DNA of 64,000 nucleotides, taken from the NCBI RefSeq assembly GCF_009192765.1, contig NZ_VOHQ01000002.1, forward strand, positions 186,001 to 250,000, in the 5' to 3' direction. Shown piece after piece: positions 17,560 to 24,941 of the stretch. The first letter of the stretch is position 1; every line of letters begins with the position of its first letter. The notes under the pieces are model-generated. The model ran no database searches. It saw only the letters and a program-made list of their open reading frames with translations, and was not told where the DNA came from. Source of the stretch: Agriterribacter humi. Its GTDB lineage: Bacteria > Bacteroidota > Bacteroidia > Chitinophagales > Chitinophagaceae. Made by a program: the position numbers and the translations under genes.

Positions 17560-18023
17560 TCATTAATTGTAATTTGATCTTACCAAATCCCGTATTGGTT
17601 ATACAGGGAGCTAATATTTTTTTGCAATTGAGGTTCTAATGTAGGAAAATCCGCCGACAAAAAAATCAGATCAGGGGAGTTAATGTTAACTTTTCATCCT
17701 TCTCTTTTACAGTAAAACCAGGGTAAAAAGCAGGTGTATATTTTTTCCCGTGGTCAAATGTGCCTCCCGGCCTGTTTAACTCATGCACAATGCGGGTTTG
17801 AAGTATGAACATCGGCCGTTGAAATATGCAATTTTTGGGCATTGCCACCGGTTATTTTTGCGGCATTCTGTCCTGTGCCGTCCTGTGCCGGATATACTGC
17901 AAATGGCAATTATATATGGAGACATTCACAACTGAAAAAGTATATAAGCAATTGTTTTGCGCTGTCTTTGTTTTTTTCTTAGCTTGTTGCCGTATAAAAA
18001 ATTTTATCTTAAAAAAAATAAAA
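17560..18023. other. divergent promoter region of the sugar cluster and DUF1080 gene
   Basis: This gap lies between two outward-facing genes and should hold both promoters. A 60-codon minus-strand frame (17666-17848) ends in protein-like text (GKKYTPAFYPGFTVKEKDEK) and may be the decayed end of an old gene. TCCTGTGCCG is repeated in tandem at 17870-17889. No clean -33/-7 pair could be fixed. Confidence 0.45.
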
Positions 18024-18800
18024 ATGATAAGAAAAATTAGCTACTGCTTTGGGATAATGATTGCAGGTCTTATAATGAGTAGTTGTAACCCGGGTACAAC
18101 CACTGAAAACGAACAAACAGATTCCGACACTGCTGCTGTTGCAACTGATGATGGATTTGAACAGATATTCGATGGTAAAACACTTAATGGATGGGAAGGC
18201 GATACTGCTTACTGGAGAGCGGAAAATGGCAGCCTGGTAGGTGAAGTAACACCGGACAAACTTTTAAAAAGCAATACTTTTATTATTTACGAGGGTGGTA
18301 ATCCAAAAGATTTTGAATTAAAACTGGAATTTAAGATCACCGAAACGGGGAACAGTGGTATCAATTACAGAAGCGAGATGTTTCCGGGTGTGCCCCATGC
18401 ATTAAAGGGATACCAGGCAGATATTGACGGGAAAAACAATTACACAGGACAGAATTATGAAGAACGCGGACGCACAACACTTGCCTACCGCGGGCAAAAA
18501 GTTACCATACCCAATACACCCGGTGAATCTCAAAAAAATGCCTGGACGGCTGCTGTTGTTGACGGATCGCTGGGTAGTTCTGATTCATTAAAAACACTGA
18601 TCAATTCCAATGACTGGAATACATGCCATTTAATTGTGAAAGGCAATCACTTGCAACATTATATTAATGGTGTTTTAATGAGCGATGTAACAGATGATGA
18701 TACAACCCACCGCAAGATGGATGGATTACTGGGTATACAGGTGCATGTTGGTCCTCCCATGCAGGTAGAATACCGCAATATCATGTTGAAGAATTTATAG
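18024..18800 (+). CDS. DUF1080 (3-keto-disaccharide hydrolase domain) lipoprotein
   Basis: A 258-residue secreted protein. I start at the ATG at 18024 because it gives a clean lipoprotein signal (MIRKISYCFGIMIAGLIMSSC, lipidated at Cys21); the frame is open further upstream but that part is not signal-like. After an acidic linker the single domain begins FEQIFDGKTLNGWEGD and contains FELKLEFKITETGNSGINYRSE and HLIVKGNHLQHYINGVLMSDVTD, the concanavalin-like jelly roll of DUF1080. Members cleave 3-keto-glycosides made by Gfo/Idh/MocA dehydrogenases. It is divergent from a cluster holding such a dehydrogenase. It would act in the periplasm or at the outer membrane. Confidence 0.88.
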   Translation: MIRKISYCFGIMIAGLIMSSCNPGTTTENEQTDSDTAAVATDDGFEQIFDGKTLNGWEGDTAYWRAENGSLVGEVTPDKLLKSNTFIIYEGGNPKDFELKLEFKITETGNSGINYRSEMFPGVPHALKGYQADIDGKNNYTGQNYEERGRTTLAYRGQKVTIPNTPGESQKNAWTAAVVDGSLGSSDSLKTLINSNDWNTCHLIVKGNHLQHYINGVLMSDVTDDDTTHRKMDGLLGIQVHVGPPMQVEYRNIMLKNL

Positions 18801-18829
18801 ACGAAATCCTATATAAGTCTTTTTTCAGG

Positions 18830-18866
18830 CAGGTCATTTCAGCAAAAGCGAAATGACCTGTTTTAT
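18830..18866 (+). terminator. rho-independent terminator of the DUF1080 gene
   Basis: A perfect 11-bp stem CAGGTCATTTC / GAAATGACCTG with the loop AGCAAAAGC is followed by TTTTATTT, 30 bases after the stop. Confidence 0.85.
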
Positions 18867-18936
18867 TTAAGATCTTTTGTATTGTCTGGCAGGGATTAGC
18901 CGATCCATCCGGGATTTTTTTCGCGCTGCGCTCTGA

Positions 18937-19098
18937 TCAGTCATACCCTTTTACAATTCTGAAAATGAATACAATAATACCCGCTGCCATGCTGGTATAT
19001 ATAATGGCAGGCGGAAAGGCCAATAAAAGATAGCCCAGATAGGAAACTGCAAACAGGAATATCACCAGCAGGTATGTTAAATGGGAATTGGACGACAT
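18937..19098 (-). CDS. small two-helix membrane protein, 53 aa
   Basis: A short frame from the ATG at 19098 encodes 53 residues: MSSNSHLTYLLVIFLFAVSY, then LGYLLLAFPPAIIYTSMAAG, then IIVFIFRIVKGYD. Two hydrophobic helices are split by the proline pair FPP, with a basic C-terminus likely in the cytoplasm. It has the composition of a real small membrane protein and lies 31 bases downstream of the copper-storage gene on the same strand. Role unknown; co-transcription with the Csp-like gene is inferred from spacing. Confidence 0.55.
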   Translation of the reverse strand: MSSNSHLTYLLVIFLFAVSYLGYLLLAFPPAIIYTSMAAGIIVFIFRIVKGYD

Positions 19099-19129
19099 GT
19101 TTCAGATTTTAAATACAGATCAGTAAATA

Positions 19130-19462
19130 TCAGGCTGCCACCATACCAATACATTCCTCCGCACAGTAACGGCAGGCTGCCGCGCATTTTTTGCAATGAT
19201 CCATAGTATGCTTTTCGCATTCCTCAGCGCATGCATTACATATGTCGGCGCACAATCTGCAGGCTTCATGGGCAAACTTGCTATCCATGCTCATCAGTGT
19301 TGCTGCTGCTCCGCATATGGCTGCGCATTCAAGATCGGTGCGAATACAGGTTGCCATTGCCTTAACATCATCTTCGCCCAGGCAGGAAGAAGCACAATGT
19401 TTGCAGGCGGCGATACAATCCATGCAGGCTTCAATGCAACTTTGATAGTTATTCATATACAA
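19130..19462 (-). CDS. four-helix-bundle copper-storage protein (Csp family)
   Basis: A 110-residue cytosolic-type Csp. It carries 19 cysteines, nearly all in C-x-x-C or C-x-x-x-C spacing along four helices: SCIEACMDCIAACKHCASSC (about 8-27), TCIRTDLECAAIC (about 38-50), EACRLCADICNACAEECEKH (about 66-85) and HCKKCAAACRYCAEEC (about 89-104). In characterised Csp proteins these line the core of the bundle and bind many Cu(I) ions per monomer. There is no signal peptide, so it would buffer copper inside the cell. The start could be Met1 or Met3. It precedes the 53-residue membrane protein and follows the flavin-type protein gene by 25 bases. Confidence 0.92.
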   Translation of the reverse strand: MYMNNYQSCIEACMDCIAACKHCASSCLGEDDVKAMATCIRTDLECAAICGAAATLMSMDSKFAHEACRLCADICNACAEECEKHTMDHCKKCAAACRYCAEECIGMVAA

Positions 19463-19487
19463 TTGTTTTTATATTCCATATGTAGCA

Positions 19488-20000
19488 CTATACCGCCTGC
19501 TGTTGCAAAGCAACCGGACTTAGATTTAGCGAAAAAGATAACGGGTTCATGCCCAGCAGCCACTGATAAAACTGGGTTACAAAACCTTTTATACCTTTAC
19601 GGGGTAACGGTTGCCTCCACTCGTAATACATTATATTTTCCATTTTTAATTTTATGATAATAATATTTTCTTTTTTTAAGGCATCCCCGCTTCCTTTCCA
19701 CTGCATTAAATGGTTTAATAGCCCGTTATCGTTCAGCAAAGTGGCGCAGCCCTGCACCTCCACAAAAAATGGTTTTCCCTTTTTATAGAATTTCAACAGT
19801 GCAGGAAATTGCATTTCATCTTCAGTAAGCTTGTATTCAGGACGCTGGATCAGCGTGTATAAATTCCCGGTTTCGTCTACTTTAAGTACATTAATGATGG
19901 TTGCCGGAATGCGGGCTATTGTTGCATTCATGCAATAAAACAATGCACTACCTATTTCATAAATTCTTTGATTAAGAAATAGTATGTTGTGGTGCGACAT
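19488..20000 (-). CDS. probable FMN-binding split-barrel protein (PNPOx-like)
   Basis: A 170-residue protein. The first two thirds resemble the split beta barrel of pyridoxamine-phosphate-oxidase-like proteins: ALFYCMNATIARIPATIINVLKVDETGNLYTLIQRP (about 19-54) forms the first two strands and FPALLKFYKKGKPFFVEVQGCATLLND (about 65-91) the next. The C-terminal third, from about 120, is more hydrophobic and not part of the usual domain. Such proteins bind FMN, F420 or haem and act on small molecules. A remnant of a second copy lies at 26458-26589. Its stop is 25 bases before the Csp start, so the two could share a transcript; the family call is by eye. Confidence 0.6.
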   Translation of the reverse strand: MSHHNILFLNQRIYEIGSALFYCMNATIARIPATIINVLKVDETGNLYTLIQRPEYKLTEDEMQFPALLKFYKKGKPFFVEVQGCATLLNDNGLLNHLMQWKGSGDALKKENIIIIKLKMENIMYYEWRQPLPRKGIKGFVTQFYQWLLGMNPLSFSLNLSPVALQQQAV

Positions 20001-20524
20001 ACTTAATGGTTTTAAAAGTAACTATTCAAAAGTGATGCCCCAACGGGAATTTCACTAATACATTTACCCGTTCATCAGAACATTCAGGGGTGCATACGCA
20101 TGGGTGGAAAGGACGATGAAAGACAATTGCACAGATGATTTAAAAATGCGTCACCTGGTTTAAATTTTGCAATCACATCACAAACATCTTGCGCTATGGG
20201 TAATATTTTCTACAAAAGCATGTGGAGTAATTTACTCCTCTTTGCACCATTGTATCCTTTTTCAAGAGATTGCGAAAAGTATTTTTGATCCGTTTCATGC
20301 TGATAGCGTATAAAAGGGTTTTGGCGAAGGCCAAAACCCTTTCTCCCTTTGCAGATTCTATTTAGCTATCATTATCCCTGTCACAACATTCCGGGTAAAT
20401 CCAATTTGAATCATCGCAAGGGAATTTGCAGTAAGTATTCCAAAAAGCATGCCTTGTTGTTCCTGAAAAATACCACCTGCATTTTTGATGGCATAATATT
20501 TCATATACATATGGAAAAACCGAT
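20001..20524. other. intergenic region upstream of ku, with an orphan terminator
   Basis: No gene longer than a few codons is convincing. A strong hairpin at 20313-20342 stands without any upstream plus-strand gene, so the 20100-20342 stretch could be a small RNA. The ku promoter should lie in 20345-20524 but no consensus pair is clear. Confidence 0.5.
20313..20342. terminator. strong hairpin, possible bidirectional terminator
   Basis: A perfect 13-bp stem AAAGGGTTTTGGC / GCCAAAACCCTTT with a four-base loop. The minus strand continues TTTTATAC; the plus strand TTTCTCCC. No annotated gene ends here on either strand. Confidence 0.6.
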
Positions 20525-21307
20525 ATGAAAGCAATCTGGACAGGGGCCATAGGATTTGGTCTCGTAAATATTCCCGTTAAATTATACAGCGCTGTTCAGC
20601 AAAGCGAACTCGACCTGGATATGCTCGATAAAAAAGATCACGCGAACATAAAGTTCAAAAGAGTAAATGCCAATACGGGCAGAGAAGTAGCCTGGGGAAA
20701 TATTATCAGGGGTTATAAAATGGATGACCGCTATGTAATATTGGGGGACGAAGATTTTGAAAAAGCCAGTCCTGAAAAAACAAAAACCATATCTATTGAC
20801 GCATTTGTAAACGAAAAAGACGTAGAAGGCATCTATTATGAAATGCCATATTACCTGCAACCCGAAAAAGCTGGCGTAAGAGCTTATGCCTTACTGCGCG
20901 ATGCATTAAAAAAAACGGGAAAGGCCGGGCTGGGCACCTTTGTATTGCGAAACAGGGAAAGTCTTGTATTGGTTAAGCCTGCAGGCGATATTTTGTTGTT
21001 GAATAAAATTCGTTTTGCACAGGAAATCAGAGATATGGATGAGATTAAAGTGCCATCCACCCAAACTAAACCAGCAGAGCTGAAAATGGCTGTTCAGCTT
21101 ATTCAGCAGTTAACAACAGACTTTGATATCAAAAAATATAAAGACACTTATTCTGAAAAATTAATGAAGCTGATCAAAGCAAAAGGGAAAGGCAAAAAGG
21201 TGGCTGCACCTGCTTTGCATGTGGCACACTCCCGCAGCCGCGACCTGATGTCGCAATTAAAAGCCAGCCTGGGAACGCCTGCTGCTACTAAACGAAAAGC
21301 TTCATGA
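20525..21307 (+). CDS. ku: bacterial Ku protein (non-homologous end joining)
   Basis: A 260-residue homodimeric DNA-end-binding protein that recruits LigD to double-strand breaks. The N-terminus MKAIWTGAIGFGLVNIPVKLYSAVQ is the standard Ku opening, and the core runs through FKRVNANTGREVAWGNIIRGYKMDDRYVILGDEDFEKASPEKTKTISID to the LGTFVLRNRESLVLVKPAGDILLLNKIRFAQEIR segment near 140-173 (each quoted block is shortened at need: IRGYKMDDRYVILGDEDF). The C-terminus is a basic tail with KAKGKGKK and HSRSRDLMSQLKASL. It is 37 bases upstream of ligD-Pol on the same strand, so they form an operon. A single ku copy is seen here. Confidence 0.95.
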   Translation: MKAIWTGAIGFGLVNIPVKLYSAVQQSELDLDMLDKKDHANIKFKRVNANTGREVAWGNIIRGYKMDDRYVILGDEDFEKASPEKTKTISIDAFVNEKDVEGIYYEMPYYLQPEKAGVRAYALLRDALKKTGKAGLGTFVLRNRESLVLVKPAGDILLLNKIRFAQEIRDMDEIKVPSTQTKPAELKMAVQLIQQLTTDFDIKKYKDTYSEKLMKLIKAKGKGKKVAAPALHVAHSRSRDLMSQLKASLGTPAATKRKAS

Positions 21308-21344
21308 TCACCGGTAGGCAATATTATAAAGTAAAATCTGTAGT

Positions 21345-22235
21345 ATGAAAAATGAGCAACTTCATTTAACAAGCCTGGATAAGGTTTATTGGCCCGATGA
21401 AGGGATTACAAAAGGTGATCTTATTGAGTATTACAAAACAATGGCTCCTTATATTCTGCCTTACCTGAAAAACCGGCCGCTCTCATTGAAACGCAATCCT
21501 AATGGTATACTTGATGAAGGTTTTTACCAGAAAGACGCCGGCGAACTTGCTCCCGGCTGGATAAAAACTGAAGCGGTATATGCTGAATCTTCAGATAAAA
21601 TGGTTCATTACCTGGTATGTAATGATGTAAAAAGTCTGTTGTTTATCGCTAACCTGGGTTGTATTGAAATGAATCCCTGGAATTCGGTTATTGCCAAACC
21701 GGAATATCCCGATTACCTGGTAGTTGATATTGATCCTTCTGAAAAAAATACATTTGACGAGGTAGTTGATGTGGCGCTTGTTATTAAAACAGTACTTGAC
21801 AAAGCTAACGTTGAAGCATACTGCAAAACTTCAGGCTCAAGCGGCATGCATGTGTATATTCCGTGTAATAAAAAATACAGTTATGATGAGGTAAGAGACT
21901 TTGCTAAAACAATAGCCACCCGGGTGCATGAGCAACTGCCCCGCATTACTACTATGGAGCGCTCATTGGCTAAACGCAAAAAGAACGAAATATATATTGA
22001 TTACCTGCAAAACAGTATTGGGCAAACGCTGGCCTGTGCTTACAGTGTACGGCCAAAGCCCTTAGCCACTGTATCTGCGCCACTGGAATGGAAGGAAGTA
22101 AAACATGGGTTAAATCCTGCACAGTTTACACTCAAAAACATGCATGAAAGGGTTAAACAAAAGGGTGATCTTTTTAAAGCCGTTCTGGGAAAAGGACTGA
22201 ATATGAAACCGGCGCTGAAGTTACTGGGAATATAA
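21345..22235 (+). CDS. ligD: LigD polymerase/primase domain protein (standalone)
   Basis: A 296-residue archaeo-eukaryotic-primase-type polymerase that fills gaps and adds ribonucleotides during end joining. The metal-binding D-x-D is in LVVDIDPSEKN near residue 129, the conserved SGSSGMHVYIP block lies near 165, and YIDYLQNSIGQTLACAYSVRPKP near 220 carries the third acidic residue and conserved basic residues. The nucleotidyl-transferase (ligase) and phosphoesterase domains of full LigD are absent; the protein ends cleanly after PALKLLGI. The ligase activity must therefore be encoded elsewhere. It is downstream of ku in the same operon. Confidence 0.92.
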   Translation: MKNEQLHLTSLDKVYWPDEGITKGDLIEYYKTMAPYILPYLKNRPLSLKRNPNGILDEGFYQKDAGELAPGWIKTEAVYAESSDKMVHYLVCNDVKSLLFIANLGCIEMNPWNSVIAKPEYPDYLVVDIDPSEKNTFDEVVDVALVIKTVLDKANVEAYCKTSGSSGMHVYIPCNKKYSYDEVRDFAKTIATRVHEQLPRITTMERSLAKRKKNEIYIDYLQNSIGQTLACAYSVRPKPLATVSAPLEWKEVKHGLNPAQFTLKNMHERVKQKGDLFKAVLGKGLNMKPALKLLGI

Positions 22236-22292
22236 AATTATTCGATTCGGCCAAAATACATCATAATCTCATTTGGCTAACGAACTGCCAAG

Positions 22293-22328
22293 CAATCATC
22301 AATCAACAAATCACCAATCAACCAATCC
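22293..22328. repeat. AATCA word repeat between convergent genes
   Basis: AATCATCAATCAACAAATC is followed by ACCAATCAACCAATC. This is the same word family as at 15003-15035, 57263-57307 and 61889-61925, but here it lies after two stop codons rather than before a start. Confidence 0.55.
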
Positions 22329-22332
22329 GGCG

Positions 22333-22683
22333 TTATCTGTCCGTATCGCCCGAAACATCCTTCTTTGAGATATCGTCTACCTCATTCATAAATTTATTCA
22401 CTTTAAGATCTGCATAGGGGCCATAAGCGTCTACAAGAGTGCCTTTTACACCATCAGAAGTTTCAATGGCATATAGTATCGAATTATCTCCGGGATCGCT
22501 GGCGCCTTCAAAACGATAAAAATTTATCACATGGATCTGGTGAGGCTTATAGGTTTTTTCGTGCTGCACAGAAAGCAATCCTTTGTCTGAAGCCTTAAAA
22601 TCTTCGGTATAACCATCTAACACGAGTTTATTCAAACATAATGTCAGCGTCTTCATATCTTCTGTTGTTGCGTTCTTTATCAT
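22333..22683 (-). CDS. conserved small protein, often labelled 'phosphoribosylpyrophosphate synthetase' in Bacteroidota
   Basis: A 116-residue soluble protein. Its pattern (GYTEDFKASDKGLL, then IHVINFYRFEGASDPGDNSILYAIETSDGVKGTLVDAYGPYAD, residues about 24-90, here cited in parts) matches a short Bacteroidota family that databases commonly mislabel as phosphoribosylpyrophosphate synthetase; it is far too short for that enzyme and lacks its PRPP loop. The function is unknown. It converges on the ku-ligD operon and is separated from it by a word-repeat stretch (22293-22328). No signal peptide; the C-terminus is charged. Confidence 0.75.
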   Translation of the reverse strand: MIKNATTEDMKTLTLCLNKLVLDGYTEDFKASDKGLLSVQHEKTYKPHQIHVINFYRFEGASDPGDNSILYAIETSDGVKGTLVDAYGPYADLKVNKFMNEVDDISKKDVSGDTDR

Positions 22684-23239
22684 CGTTATTGTTTTTAAAT
22701 GTTTGTGATCTGGCTTAGTTATATAGGATGATTAAGGTATTAAATGATTAAAAATCATACCAATACACGATGCAGCGAACCTCCTGTAAAAGACCGGTCA
22801 AAAAAGGAGAAACTGAGCAAATTATTCTACAACCGCGGTGCGGACCGGGGTGCTTTTATGCTGAGCCATTGTCGAATGGGGCGGTTCAATAAACCTTTTA
22901 GTAAGAGCTATTGCGCCCCGGGAATATATAAACAATCAGTGAACTATTATTTATAAATTTGGAACAGGAGTAAACTTAAAAAATCCTGGATTCCACCCAT
23001 TCTAAGCCCCTAATGGATAGTTATGATTTATTACTTAATTTGTTTAAGCAACGCAAAAGAATGGAAAATGGACGTTGATGAGTAGGTGCGGGGAACCCAA
23101 ATAAACTAACTGTAATGCAAGCGTTATAGGAAAATCCAATGAGTGTAAACCACATCGTCCGCAACTGGAAGAGAACAGTTACAAAAATGGAAGTTGCCGT
23201 AAAGCTATTTTTGGATAAAGAAATTTAAAAAATAATCGT
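22684..23239. other. intergenic region upstream of the DUF4242-AraC gene
   Basis: A 70-codon frame at 22744-22956 is not protein-like enough to call. A TATTTTTG box at 23206-23213, 27 bases before the ATG at 23240, is a candidate -7 element for the downstream gene. The rest shows no repeat family or RNA gene that I can recognise. Confidence 0.4.
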
Positions 23240-24346
23240 ATGCCAATTTATATGGACCGCCACGATGTTTCCGAAACGGTAACGGCAGAAAATGTGGCTC
23301 AATTACATCAGCAAGACTTAAAGATTCAGGATCAATTTGGTTGCAGAGGATTAACTTATTGGTTTGATGGAAAAAGAAAAACTGCTTTCTGTTTAATTGA
23401 AGCGCCTGATGCGGAATCGCTTAAAAGAATGCATGATCAGGCTCATGGAGAGGTTCCACACAGCGTAATAGAGGTAGACCCCCACATCGTAGAATCATTT
23501 TTAGGCAGAATTGAAGATCCTGAAAAAGCACAAAACAACGCATTAAATATAATTAATGACCCTGCCTTTAGAACAATAATGGTTATAACGTTACAACAAT
23601 TATCGCTTAAACAAAATGATGATGCTCAATTTAAATCTTCATTACATCAATACAATAACGCTGTTCTTAATTTATTGAATGCTTATGAGGGTACACCCGT
23701 TAAACAAACTGAAAACCATTTTTTAGTTTCTTTTAAATCGGTGTCCAATGCCGTGCAGGCCGCATTTGATATTCAGTTACTGTTTAAAGATCTCAGGAAG
23801 AATATTACTAATAATAAATTTCTTTTAAAAATAGGGTTGAGTGCCGGGGTGCCGGTAACTGACAAGAAACTGATTTTTGAGGACACTATAAAATTGGCTG
23901 AACGGATGTGTAAGATTATTGAAGGAGAAATTATAATATCATCAGAGGTTAAAGAATTATACAATAGCGAAAATGCAAATGCTTTAAGTGAAGGAGAGAA
24001 CAGATTGGTTCTTACGCAGGCAGATGAAAGATTTTTAACCCTATTAATGGATTACACAGAATCTGCCTGGAGCAATACAAATTTAAAAGTGGATGATTTT
24101 AGCAAACCTGTGGGGTGCAGTAAATCTCAATTGTACCGTAAAATGATTTTACTCACAGGTAAATCACCCAATACATTTCTTAAGGAATACCGGTTAAATG
24201 AGGCTTTGCTATTATTGCATAAAAACACCCGCAATATATCGGAAATTGCCTTTGAAACAGGCTTTAGCAGCCCATCGTACTTTTCTAAATGCTTTCAAAA
24301 ACGATACGGCCATTTGCCTTCTGGTTATTTACCTAACAAAGCGTAG
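23240..24346 (+). CDS. three-domain regulator: DUF4242, degenerate cyclase homology domain, AraC HTH
   Basis: A 368-residue one-component regulator. Residues 1-90 are a ferredoxin-like DUF4242/nickel-binding-type domain (MPIYMDRHDVSETVTAENVA, then FCLIEAPDAESLKRMHDQAH). Residues about 110-240 match the class III nucleotide cyclase fold (HFLVSFKSVSNAVQAAFDIQ, LKIGLSAGVPVTDKKLIFED, IKLAERMCKIIEGEIIISSE) but the metal-binding aspartates expected near TIMVITLQQ and in the GD turn are missing, so it is probably a sensor, not an enzyme. Residues about 260-368 are an AraC HTH with two helix-turn-helices, VDDFSKPVGCSKSQLYRK and ISEIAFETGFSSPSYFSKCF. It lies 190 bases upstream of the truncated haemoglobin gene, same strand. 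Confidence 0.85.
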   Translation: MPIYMDRHDVSETVTAENVAQLHQQDLKIQDQFGCRGLTYWFDGKRKTAFCLIEAPDAESLKRMHDQAHGEVPHSVIEVDPHIVESFLGRIEDPEKAQNNALNIINDPAFRTIMVITLQQLSLKQNDDAQFKSSLHQYNNAVLNLLNAYEGTPVKQTENHFLVSFKSVSNAVQAAFDIQLLFKDLRKNITNNKFLLKIGLSAGVPVTDKKLIFEDTIKLAERMCKIIEGEIIISSEVKELYNSENANALSEGENRLVLTQADERFLTLLMDYTESAWSNTNLKVDDFSKPVGCSKSQLYRKMILLTGKSPNTFLKEYRLNEALLLLHKNTRNISEIAFETGFSSPSYFSKCFQKRYGHLPSGYLPNKA

Positions 24347-24536
24347 CAATGTCAGATTTGGATAGCTGAACTAAAATTACCAGTATTTGATCTAAATGTT
24401 GGGGTATTCAAATTTACCGGAACGTAAATTTGATAGAGAAACTATTTTGGTATATACAGATTCATTAACCGGTAAATGCTAAAAGTGATTTGTGCTATCC
24501 ATGCGTCTTTTAGTTTTTATTTTTAAAACATTCGCT

Positions 24537-24911
24537 ATGACTAAAATTCTTTTTGACCGGCTTGGGGGTACCAGGGGTATAACGGCTATTGTTGACGATG
24601 TGGTGGAGGAACACATGAACAATCCCGCAATCAACGCAAGGTTTTTGCCTTACAAAGAACAGCCGGAAAAATTAGCTGTGATCAAACAACATACTATTGA
24701 TTTTTTTAGCGCCGGAAGTGGCGGCCCTGTAACCTATTCTGGCAGAGACATGCCTGCCATACATAAAGGAATGAACATAAATCCGACCGAATACATGCAG
24801 GCTGTTGATGATATTTTGAAGGTTCTGGATAAACATCAAACTGATGATGAATCTAAAAAAGATGTGCTTGCCATTCTCTGGTCATTAAAAGACATGATCA
24901 TTGCCAAATAA
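24537..24911 (+). CDS. group 1 truncated haemoglobin
   Basis: A 124-residue haem protein of the 2-over-2 fold that binds O2 or NO. I start at the ATG at 24537 (MTKILFDRLGGTRGITAIVD), the usual beginning of the family; an in-frame start 45 bases earlier adds only a hydrophobic non-family stretch. The proximal histidine is in AIHKGMNINPTEYMQ, and the B/E helix region has NPAINARFLPYKEQPEKLAV followed by TIDFFSAGSGGPVTYSGRDM, as in cyanobacterial and protist GlbN. It is 30 bases upstream of the FAD oxidase gene, so they are likely one operon, downstream of the three-domain AraC-type regulator. Role in NO or oxygen chemistry is inferred. Confidence 0.92.
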   Translation: MTKILFDRLGGTRGITAIVDDVVEEHMNNPAINARFLPYKEQPEKLAVIKQHTIDFFSAGSGGPVTYSGRDMPAIHKGMNINPTEYMQAVDDILKVLDKHQTDDESKKDVLAILWSLKDMIIAK

Positions 24912-24941
24912 ATAATTCTTATAGAACTTAAAAAACCATTT

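Noticed and set aside
17666-17848. 60-codon frame ending in protein-like text
   Set aside because: Too short and isolated to call; kept as a note in the gap entry as a possible gene relic.
22744-22956. 70-codon frame upstream of the DUF4242-AraC gene
   Set aside because: Low-complexity, Lys/Cys-rich text without fold-like pattern; could not be supported.
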